A stretch of DNA of 64,000 nt from contig NZ_JADB01000001.1 in NCBI RefSeq assembly GCF_000518165.1, forward strand, positions 124,001 to 188,000, given 5' to 3'. The number at the start of each line of letters is the position of its first letter. Position 1 is the first letter of the stretch. Of this stretch, positions 57,587-64,000 are shown piece after piece. Below the pieces are notes generated by a model. The model had not been told where the DNA came from. It did no database searches and was given only the letters and a program-made list of their open reading frames with translations. The stretch is from Bartonella elizabethae F9251 = ATCC 49927. GTDB lineage: Bacteria > Pseudomonadota > Alphaproteobacteria > Rhizobiales > Rhizobiaceae. The position numbers and the translations under genes are program-made.

Positions 57587-57801
57587 TTGATTTGCATTTT
57601 ATACATATAAAATCTTATCATAATTTGTTTATTTTTCAATTATTTCAGTTAATTAATAACATTTTTTAAAGTTTTAGATTATAATGTTGCTTGATAAATT
57701 ATTTAAGTAAAAAGCCATGCCTTACAAATGGTATAGCTTTTTCGTTTTGCCTTCAGTTTTTCAACAAGCATCCTCTAAATTAGCAAAGTCTATATCAAAC
57801 T

Positions 57802-57848
57802 TTTTTGTACGATTTTTTATTGACTAACGAACCTTTTTGTGCGATATT
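57802..57848 (+). promoter_or_regulatory. promoter/operator of second hicAB module
   Basis: Direct repeats TTTTTGTACGAT (57,802-57,813) and TTTTTGTGCGAT (57,834-57,845). Between them TTGACT (57,820-57,825) and, 17 bp on, GATATT (57,843-57,848). The second repeat overlaps the -10, so a regulator bound there would block transcription. Confidence 0.6.
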
Positions 57849-57876
57849 AGTTTTATTACAAAGTGGGGGAGGGTGA

Positions 57877-58128
57877 ATGAAAAGAGAAGCGCTGCTCAGA
57901 GAGCTATGTAAAGAAGCCAGAAAAAGAGGTGTTCATTACGATCAGGCTCCAGATGCAGGGAAAGGTTCACATTATTTGGTAACTTTTGGAGATAAGACCA
58001 CCGTTATAAAATCTGGTGAATTAACCCCACTCTATGTGAAAACAATCAAAAAACAGTTAGGGGTATCAAGTTTTCTAAACGTTTTTTACCTATCACAGAA
58101 GCGCTTTCATAATAGCGAGGAGATTTAG
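57877..58128 (+). CDS. HicA-like toxin
   Basis: 83 aa from ATG 57,877 with GGGGGAGGG upstream. LRELCKEARKRGVHYDQAPDAGKGSHYLVTFGDKTTVI has the HicA fold with the catalytic His in KGSHY (about residue 31), followed by LTPLYVKTIKKQLGV. The C-terminal 20 residues extend beyond the family. Toxin-first, 4 bp from the antitoxin. Confidence 0.85.
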   Translation: MKREALLRELCKEARKRGVHYDQAPDAGKGSHYLVTFGDKTTVIKSGELTPLYVKTIKKQLGVSSFLNVFYLSQKRFHNSEEI

Positions 58129-58132
58129 AGAT

Positions 58133-58561
58133 ATGGAATATACTTATCAAGCAAAACTGGAATCTGATCCAGATGGTGGTTTTGTGGTAACTTTTCCAGA
58201 TGTACCCGAAGCAATAACAGCTGGAGAAAATAGAGCAGAGGCACTAGAGAATGCTGTTGAAGCATTAGGGTTGGCATTACGTAGCTATCCGATGCGTGGT
58301 TTGCCCCTACCTACACCACAGCAATATAAAGACCTTGTAGAGGTAACGGTAGATGCGTGGAATGCTCTTAAACTTGCAGTGGTAGAAGCTTTTAATGAAG
58401 CGAATATTACAAAAACAGAGTTAGCCAATCGTTTGGGTAAGAAAGAAACAGAAGCAAGACGCATTCTTGATCTAAATTATCCGACTAAGCTTCAAACGCT
58501 AGAGCAGGCATTGACTGTTCTTGGTAAGCAAGTCGTTATTACAATCAAAAACGCTGCTTGA
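58133..58561 (+). CDS. HicB-like antitoxin with HTH
   Basis: 142 aa: EYTYQAKLESDPDGGFVVTFPDVPEAITAGENRAEALENAVEALGLALRSY is the HicB fold (residues about 2-55). The C-terminal HTH (EANITKTELANRLGKKETEARRILDLNYPTKLQTLEQALTVLG, about 90-135) differs from the ribbon-helix-helix of the first HicB. It should repress via the direct repeats upstream. Confidence 0.9.
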   Translation: MEYTYQAKLESDPDGGFVVTFPDVPEAITAGENRAEALENAVEALGLALRSYPMRGLPLPTPQQYKDLVEVTVDAWNALKLAVVEAFNEANITKTELANRLGKKETEARRILDLNYPTKLQTLEQALTVLGKQVVITIKNAA

Positions 58562-58565
58562 CTTT

Positions 58566-58602
58566 CTTCCCCACCTTAAAGATGGGGAAGGGGGTGTTTT
58601 TA
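58566..58602 (+). terminator. hairpin-T terminator, repeat copy 4
   Basis: CTTCCCCA (58,566-58,573) pairs with TGGGGAAG (58,583-58,590), followed by GGGGTG and a T run. Almost the same as the terminator at 42,339. Confidence 0.8.
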
Positions 58603-58773
58603 CTTAAAACTAAACAGCTATTTATAATAGATTTATTCTAAAACTCGTATTGCTTCTACAATTAAAATTTTATAATTTTGACCCTTTAGCTAAATGATTC
58701 TAGAAGACACGAGATATTTTAAATACAAATCACCTACCCATAAGACTACAAACGTTGTAATTGTGTTAACTTT

Positions 58774-59628
58774 ATGAATACCATTAACTTCCTTTCTTAT
58801 AAATATGAAATAAATACAGATTCAAAATTAGTTAATACAAACTGTATTGATAACTTTTTACAGGAAGGAACGTACAATCTCCCCATTAAGAATCAATGTT
58901 CTACCTTAACAATTGAGAAATTTTCTGTGAGATCAAGTATCTACTATTGGGTTTACATTTTAACAGGAGAAGAAAGTCCTTACAATCCTGAAGTTATAGA
59001 TTCCGAAAATGGCTTTCAAAGCATTCCTAACCCACGTTCTAAAAAACAAATTGAACAAAATAAACAATATTTTGGAGTTTTGATTCCTACAAAATTCATT
59101 CTTTTTTCTTCAAGTAAAAAGCTAAACCAATGCTTGCAGTCACACTACAAAGAAAATTTCAAGGAAGAAATTAATATTTTACCTGAGCTTATTGATAAGG
59201 AAGATTTCGAAAAAAAATTGCGTTCAATTAAAGAAATAAAACTAGAATATAAAAAACAAAAACAATTAGAACTTTTTGGAACGCAATCAGAAAAATACTT
59301 AACGGAGTTGGCTAAAAATGCTCTTGATGGATTTTCCACTAATGATGTTACTGAAATAGAACTCACCTTAGATATCAAATTAAAAGAAGAAAATAACTTA
59401 GGTGAGTTTTTGTGGAATTTTTTAAAAAAAGATAAAAAAAATCCTATATTGCACAAATTAAATTTTGTGGGAAATACATATAATAAGTTCGATTTAGTAT
59501 TTAATACTGAAAGTTTTCAGCATACAATCCTTATTAAAGCATCTAAAGATGATAATGGAAGATATAATGAAGATTCTGTAAAAAAAGAATTAATGCTTGA
59601 AATCGAAGATTTCACTGTATCTTTATAA
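58774..59628 (+). CDS. soluble hypothetical protein, possible defence gene
   Basis: 284 aa, A/T-rich. No signal or membrane segment. Patterns seen: TIEKFSVRSSIYYWVYILTGEE in the first third, FGVLIPTKFILFSSSKKLNQCLQSHY, then a Lys/Glu-rich helix (EFEKKLRSIKEIKLEYKKQKQLELFG, about residues 148-175) and a beta-rich end (HKLNFVGNTYNKFDLVFN). I recognise no family. It converges with and overlaps by 17 bp a four-TM protein gene, recalling soluble/membrane pairs in abortive infection such as RexA/RexB, but there is no clear sequence match. Confidence 0.65.
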   Translation: MNTINFLSYKYEINTDSKLVNTNCIDNFLQEGTYNLPIKNQCSTLTIEKFSVRSSIYYWVYILTGEESPYNPEVIDSENGFQSIPNPRSKKQIEQNKQYFGVLIPTKFILFSSSKKLNQCLQSHYKENFKEEINILPELIDKEDFEKKLRSIKEIKLEYKKQKQLELFGTQSEKYLTELAKNALDGFSTNDVTEIELTLDIKLKEENNLGEFLWNFLKKDKKNPILHKLNFVGNTYNKFDLVFNTESFQHTILIKASKDDNGRYNEDSVKKELMLEIEDFTVSL

Positions 59629-60151
59629 TGGAACATTGTAGAGTAAGGATGGATATATTTATTAAACTGCGTGTATACAACATAAGAAAGAGTACACGGC
59701 ATAAAAAATAATACCAAAGTACAATGTTTAAATACCAAATAGCAATATCTGAGTACAACAGTGCGGTATCTAATGAAATAGGAAACTTGTGTTCCATATA
59801 CCTAGAAATGAAAGGCAAAGAAAAAGTTTCTTTATAACTATTTGGAAAAATTAAAACGACAAGCGCTAAAATTATTATATTTAAGAGTCGGTGCATATAT
59901 TGTTGTAAATCGCGTGTTAGTTTCACCCAACCAGTTGTATCATCATCTTTATATTTTGGGTTGTTCTGCAACTCAGAGGGAATATTAGAATTACATAAAA
60001 TTGCAAAAATAGTTGTTACTATTATCAAAGAAATAGACGCGAATGTCAAAATACCCTGAATAAAGTCAATATTTTTTTTAATTCCTAAAAAACATAAAAA
60101 TATAAAAACTATAATGCCAAACAAGGCTCTTAGTTGCTTATCTGTAAACAT
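59612..60151 (-). CDS. four-TM membrane protein
   Basis: 179 aa from ATG 60,151; AGGA lies 6 bp upstream (an ATG at 60,157 has no spacing). TM segments near residues 8-24 (LFGIIVFIFLCFLGI), 33-53, 88-106 (LLNIIILALVVLIFP) and 140-160, with a loop between the second and third containing TGWVKLTRDLQQYMHRLL. No family recognised. Convergent with the soluble protein gene at 58,774. Confidence 0.65.
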   Translation of the reverse strand: MFTDKQLRALFGIIVFIFLCFLGIKKNIDFIQGILTFASISLIIVTTIFAILCNSNIPSELQNNPKYKDDDTTGWVKLTRDLQQYMHRLLNIIILALVVLIFPNSYKETFSLPFISRYMEHKFPISLDTALLYSDIAIWYLNIVLWYYFLCRVLFLMLYTRSLINISILTLQCSIIKIQ

Positions 60152-60157
60152 ACTCAT

Positions 60158-60514
60158 TCCTGTGAAAAAATTATGATTTTAATTTCTTAAATTATTTTCT
60201 GATAGAAGGCACAAACTACCTTTAGTTTTTTCGCGTTTGCTTTCCTTTTAATAGCAACGCCTTCTATTGCATCCAGTTGTAATCACTGCTGGAATATTTT
60301 TTACATTGATACTAGCTGTTTATGCTTTTTAAACAAATATTTTGAAATTTCTACATCCCAAAATTTCTTAATTTGTATTAAAGGATTCACCTAGTTTATA
60401 AATCGTTACTACATACAAACTTAGAAAAGTATTATACCTTAAAAAAACTTTTTAGTCACTCTTAAAACACACATCTAATCTCAAAACCATCAGCACTTTT
60501 CATTAGCTTGCTCT
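60158..60514. other. AT-rich gap
   Basis: About 360 bp without a gene; the promoter of the four-TM gene should lie at its left end. No RNA recognised. Confidence 0.4.
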
Positions 60515-61396
60515 TCACAAAAATCTGGATAAGGCTTTCGTCCGCGAACTATAAGCTTTAATGCTTCCATAATTTTCTCCTTGTTTGTAATTTTTTGAAT
60601 TTTTCACCCAGTTATGCCATGTTGCTTGCCAATCGATTTTTGTTGTATTCGCTCCGGCTTTTGAATGCCAGTAGTCTGGAAATTTTGCAATCTCTACTTT
60701 GATACGCTCTGGAGGCAAGCCCTCTGCAATGGCAAAATCGTAATCTGGTTCGAAGTCCGCAGGGATACGAAAACCGCCGATTAGCTTTCGCCCGTTTTGC
60801 TTTTTTAGAAACGCTTTCTTGCTCGTGAATGGGAGGTTGGTTTTCTACCCCCGTTCGATTTGATCTGATTGGCTTTTGAGATCATGAACTTTGATTGGCT
60901 CTTCAACCAAATTGTTCGTTTCTAAATTTTCAGAACCAATTTCTTTTTTTGCTAAAACGATAGTTTTAGTTTTTATATATATATTATTATTCTGGTTCTT
61001 TATAGCTTGATTTTGCTTAGCGTTTGCTTTAGCAAAATTATTAACATGTTGTTTTATCATGTTTTTTGCTTGCGCACCTTTTTTACCAGCTTCACTACGA
61101 GCTTGTGATATGTGGTCTTTTTTATAAGCAAAATCTTTTAGTTCTTCTTCAACGCGCTTATTCGACAATCCACCATCTGTCTCAATAAGTTTATCATTCT
61201 TCATGATATATTCGACAATAGCTGCAAATTTTTTCTGCGAACAATGACAAACGCGTGCAAGCGTTTGAAAGTCTGTTTTAAGTAGTTTTTTTTCATACAT
61301 GCAAACGAGAAGGGTTATATAAACGCCCCGTTGTTCGGATGTGCTTCCATTTGTACCACTTATCCAGTCATACAAATAAAATCTTACTCATGGCAT
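60515..61396 (-). pseudogene. DUF1376 phage replication protein, inactivated
   Basis: From ATG 61,396 the start reads MP-stop-VRFYLYDWISGTNGSTSEQRG; the family has Trp at the stop (TGA). The frame then runs to 60,845 (RGVYITLLVCMYEKKLLKTDFQTLARVCHC and a Lys/Asn-rich linker). A shifted frame continues GVENQPPIHEQES, and another shift gives GGFRIPADFEPDYDFAIAEGLPPERI then FPDYWHSKAGANTTKIDWQATWHNWV to 60,515. DUF1376 proteins act near replication initiation. The gene is clearly dead. Confidence 0.82.
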
Positions 61397-61400
61397 ACCA

Positions 61401-61775
61401 TTAGACATATGTATCCCCTTCTTTCTTTAAATATAAAATTGCCAAAGCATCTGCTTCGTTATCATCACAAGGTGCGTGCCCTTTTTCACACACCGCTTTA
61501 ATCATTTCTTCTTTTGAAGCATTTCCTTTGGCGGTTATTTCTTTCTTAATTGTGCCAACTGGAATGCCTTCATACGGTATCTGAGGATGTTCACACCACG
61601 CCGTTAAGGTTGTTAACAAACCGCTATACACATGGGCTGCATCAGTACCGGTATGTCGGCCTACTTCTTCAAAATACACGGCATCAATGCTGCCTACTGT
61701 CTGCTTTATTTCTGATAGCCCCCAGTCTTGGTCCCTAGATCAAGACAGAGAATGATTTGTTGCGTTAGTGATCAT
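61401..61775 (-). pseudogene. RuvC-like Holliday junction resolvase, internal deletion
   Basis: From ATG 61,775 (AAGGGGGGATT upstream) the start is MITNATNHSL, then in another frame LDLGTKTG (first catalytic Asp). It jumps directly to LSEIKQTVGSIDAVYFEEVGRHTGTDAAHVYSGLL and NEADALAILYLKK to 61,401. The segment between the first and second motifs is missing. Located just upstream of the DUF1376 gene (4-bp gap) in the same orientation. Confidence 0.78.
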
Positions 61776-61870
61776 AATCCCCCCTTAAGGCTGTTGTGTG
61801 TTTATGTGTGCGTCATAACAGAGCGTGTTATGATTGCCCGTCTTGCAAAAATGTTTGTGAAAAAGTAATA

Positions 61871-61899
61871 CCCCAACGATTCTAAAAAAGTTGGGGGAG
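61871..61899 (+). promoter_or_regulatory. hairpin covering the ribosome-binding site of the 61,902 gene
   Basis: CCCCAAC (61,871-61,877) pairs perfectly with GTTGGGG (61,890-61,896), which includes most of the Shine-Dalgarno GGGGGAG (61,893-61,899). Folding would hide the start; alternatively it is the terminator of something upstream, though no T run follows. Confidence 0.5.
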
Positions 61900-61901
61900 T
61901 T

Positions 61902-62402
61902 ATGATGCAAGAATAGATAACGATATTTCTTACAGGTTTTATATCATTTGCTGTATCGCTTTCTGTAGGGGTTATTTTAAGAAATAAAGACCGTAAAGAA
62001 GCAGCTAAAATCCGCAAAGATGATTTAGAAAAAGCTTCAAAAAAACGAGAAGAAGATATAGAATGGATAAGCAAGAAATTTGCAGAAAGCCAAGAACAGA
62101 CGATAGCCCTTAAAGAGCAAGCAATATCGACAAAAGATCTTGCTGAATGGTCAAAGCAACATGTTGAAATTTTGTTATGTGCTTCAAGATCACTCTTAGA
62201 TCTCAAAGCAGGTTTCGACCTATTAGGACAAGTAAATGGTACCTCATATATAGCAATGATATTGCAGGTTACAAATCTAACAAAGAAAGATATTTTAATA
62301 AGGAATATACAAATGTCAGAAATCAGCCCCTTTGAATTTATTGAAAATGTTTGTTTGTTTATCCAGTATAGGTCTGATAGTGGACGAGTGCGTCGTCATT
62401 AA
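61902..62402 (+). pseudogene. membrane-anchored coiled-coil protein, amber near start
   Basis: MMQE-stop-ITIFLTGFISFAVSLSVGVIL: an N-terminal TM helix interrupted by TAG at codon 5, where Trp (TGG) is the likely ancestor. The frame then stays open for 160 codons: a charged coiled coil (RKEAAKIRKDDLEKASKKREEDIEWISKKF), then LLCASRSLLDLKAGFDLLGQ and YIAMILQVTNLTKKDIL. No family recognised. A downstream start is possible but would lose the anchor. Confidence 0.6.
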
Positions 62403-62409
62403 GAGAACA

Positions 62410-62777
62410 GGTGTGGATTTGTCCAACATCCCACAATCCAAATGGCTGGTGCAAGTCCTGATGGATTTTTTGGTGAAGACGGTTTAGTAAAGGTTAAACG
62501 CCCGCGGTCATTAAATCATCTACGCTTTTTTATCAATAGTAATATTAAGCCTGAATATCACGCGCAGATGCAATTCCAAATGGCGTGTACGGGACGTAAA
62601 TGGTGTGATTTCGTTAGCTATAAACCAAACTTTGTAGGTAAATCCATTGGTTTGAGAATGAAGATCAAACGCATCAATCGTGATGAAGAACAAATCGAAC
62701 GAATCAATCAAGCGGTCGAAATCTTTTTAGCAGAAATAGAACAAGAGATGCAAAAGATGTTGACAAAAGCCGCTTGA
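62410..62777 (+). pseudogene. YqaJ-type viral exonuclease/recombinase, N-terminally truncated
   Basis: The frame HPTIQMAGASPDGFFGEDGLVKVKRPRSLNHLRFF then KPEYHAQMQFQMACTGRKWCDFVSYKPNF matches the YqaJ recombinase core (QMQ.QM..TG..W.DF.SY). Two points show loss: the N-terminal half is gone, and the catalytic E-x-K (usually VEVKCP) reads VKVKRP. It ends at 62,777 with a helix (EEQIERINQAVEIFLAEIEQE). Confidence 0.8.
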
Positions 62778-62854
62778 TAGTATGGGGGGCTCTCTCCTCC
62801 CAGCACTCCCACCCATATAAGAAAATTAAACATGTGCAATACCAAAGATGAGAA

Positions 62855-63296
62855 GCCTTGTTTTTTACCATTGGTTATGAAGGAAAATCACTAGACCATT
62901 ATCTGAATTGCCTCATAGAAAACAATGTTAAAACTTTGTGTGATGTTCGTAAAAATCCAATAAGTAGAAAGCATTGTTTTTCGAAAAGACAATTAGAGAA
63001 AGCTATAAGCAACATTGGCATTAAATATATGCAATTCCTGAACTTCAAATTTCCTCTGACAAAAGATGCAACCTGAAAACACGAGAAGATTATGAACATC
63101 TTTTTGAAGATTACCAAAATACAACTCTTAAGGGTAATCTTCATGCAATAGAAAAATTATACCAGCTTTTTTGGGGGATAAAAGATGTGTTGCAATTACT
63201 TTCTTTGAATCTGACGTGTGTATGTGTCATCGAGGACAAATCGCAAAGGCTGTTACACAACGACAAGGTTGGAAATATGAAATGAAATACATCTAA
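62855..63296 (+). pseudogene. DUF488 family gene, frameshifted
   Basis: FTIGYEGKSLDHYLNCLIENNVKTLCDVRKNPISRKHCFSKRQLEKAISNIGIKYMQ is a good DUF488 N-terminus. Then a TGA, and in another frame KTREDYEHLFEDYQNTTLKGNLHAIEKLYQLF. A further shift gives CVAITFFESDVCMCHRGQIAKAVTQRQGWKYEMKYI ending at 63,294-63,296. All parts of the domain are present, in three frames. DUF488 function is not established. Confidence 0.82.
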
Positions 63297-63382
63297 CAAA
63301 TAAATTTGCAAATTTTAAATACAGAGGTGTTTTTTAGCACCCCCGTCCATTTACATGACATAAAAAATAGAAAGGCAAAGAG

Positions 63383-63571
63383 ATGATATTTGATGATGGC
63401 GATAGATATGTAACAACCCGTGAATGTGCAGAGCTTTTTAGTGTATCCACAACAACGATTCGCAATTGGGTGCTTCAAGGGGTATTTCCAGAGCCATATA
63501 AGCTAGGGAGAGCAGTAAGGTGGAGAAAAAAAGAGATTCTAGCCTTTACTCCAAAGAAAAATACGGAATAA
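63383..63571 (+). CDS. AlpA/excisionase-type HTH regulator
   Basis: 62 aa: YVTTRECAELFSVSTTTIRNWVLQGVFPEPYKLGRAVRWRKKEILAF is a MerR-like winged HTH of the AlpA/excisionase type. In P4-like elements AlpA activates integrase expression and excision. It is intact, about 115 bp from the tRNA-Phe 3' end, while the integrase lies at the other end of the island. A decayed copy lies the same distance from tRNA-Thr at 27,340. Confidence 0.9.
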   Translation: MIFDDGDRYVTTRECAELFSVSTTTIRNWVLQGVFPEPYKLGRAVRWRKKEILAFTPKKNTE

Positions 63572-63607
63572 ACAACAACAAATTAGGGTAAATTATATAA
63601 ACCGTAG

Positions 63608-63634
63608 AAGGTGGTCTAAAAGGTGGACTAAAAA
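63608..63634 (+). repeat. candidate integrase arm sites beside tRNA-Phe
   Basis: Tandem 12-bp halves GGTGGTCTAAAA (63,611-63,622) and GGTGGACTAAAA (63,623-63,634). Related sequences lie at 27,578 (beside tRNA-Thr) and 35,371 (before the integrase). Confidence 0.6.
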
Positions 63635-63685
63635 TAGAGAATCAAATTAAAAAGGTATAATTTCAATATTTTAAACAGAAAAGGT

Positions 63686-63760
<75 letters not shown>

Positions 63761-64000
63761 ATGCTGCATAAAAAAATATAGAGCGTGTGCGGTTATAACA
63801 TTAAAATTTTCTCTGTCCAGTCATCAAAAGAAAAATAATTGATTTTTTAATAAGTTTATCTGCCTATTCTAGAGAGTTATCAATGAATCTTTATCATAAA
63901 ATAAACTTGATAGGTATGTTGTGATACATTAGTCTATTGTTATCAGAATGCTATATTATCGTGGTGCGGATACGAAAAAAATTAAAAGAATCAAGAGAGA

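Noticed and set aside
35407-62402. Reading the many in-frame stops of the island as a recoded genetic code or general suppression
   Set aside because: All three stop codons interrupt genes, ordinary stops end the intact genes nearby, and frameshifts and deletions are mixed in. Decay explains them better.
35407-63571. A complete, inducible prophage
   Set aside because: Integrase, protease, lysozyme, ssb and replication genes are broken, tail genes are absent and no CI-type repressor is visible.

Overview
This window looks like a chromosomal segment of a Bartonella species (Alphaproteobacteria, Rhizobiales). The reasons are low GC, long AT-rich gaps full of gene relics, an Hbp/Omp25-31 family outer membrane protein, the Rhizobiales-type order pmbA - IMPase - DUF4170 - waaA - lpxK - DUF2093 - mutL, a BioMNY biotin importer, and a lambda-type head module with tRNA-linked integrase relics. 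I assign the genus from gene content and did not identify the species.

Region 1 (1-23 kb) is core chromosome. It holds a His/Ala/Pro-rich haem-binding-type porin, ileS, a lipoprotein, tadA, an RluB-type pseudouridine synthase overlapping rsmD, an SRPBCC protein, the pmbA/IMPase/DUF4170 operon, waaA-lpxK (lipid A/Kdo synthesis), DUF2093, mutL, a long-form dCTP deaminase and lldD. Gaps of 0.6-1.2 kb hold degenerate dispersed repeats.

Region 2 (23.7-27.7 kb) is a decayed integrative element ending at tRNA-Thr(CGT). In order it holds a transketolase C-half relic fused to an integrase relic, a broken spanin pair, an intact GH24 lysozyme, a broken AlpA/excisionase gene and the tRNA 3' end. Region 3 (28-35 kb) returns to chromosome: a frameshifted slyX, integrase scraps, a small membrane protein, an amino-acid permease, bioMNY and a small secreted-type ORF.

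Region 4 (about 35.2-63.7 kb) is a defective lambdoid prophage or island with the same architecture, ending at tRNA-Phe(GAA). From left to right it holds:
- a broken integrase;
- a C4-like antisense leader RNA with an AntA antirepressor;
- a DinJ/YafQ-type TA pair;
- a GHKL-ATPase/nuclease that may be a defence gene;
- a lysis cassette (holin-like, Rz1, Rz, amber-mutated lysozyme);
- a HigBA-like TA pair;
- a broken antirepressor with its leader;
- a complete-looking lambda-type head module on the minus strand (TerS, TerL, gpW, portal, S49 protease, scaffold, gpD, gpE, FII-like);
- brnTA;
- a Rha-KilAC antirepressor with a third C4-like leader;
- a displaced gpZ-like tail gene;
- two hicAB modules;
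- broken ssb, DUF1376, RuvC, YqaJ and DUF488 genes;
- an intact AlpA gene.
Almost no tail genes are present. At least eight genes carry nonsense or frameshift lesions, several of them Trp-to-stop.

The most interesting signals are: (a) three related leader RNAs upstream of antirepressors, with compensatory base changes and a promoter-proximal arm antisense to the antirepressor leader; (b) two parallel tRNA-linked islands, one decayed, where the relic keeps the intact lysozyme and the larger one has an amber copy; (c) a tail-less head module, which could be a degraded phage or a capsid-forming satellite; (d) the GHKL-nuclease gene and a convergent soluble/4-TM pair as candidate defence loci; (e) two toxin-first TA operons whose promoters predict leaderless toxin mRNAs.
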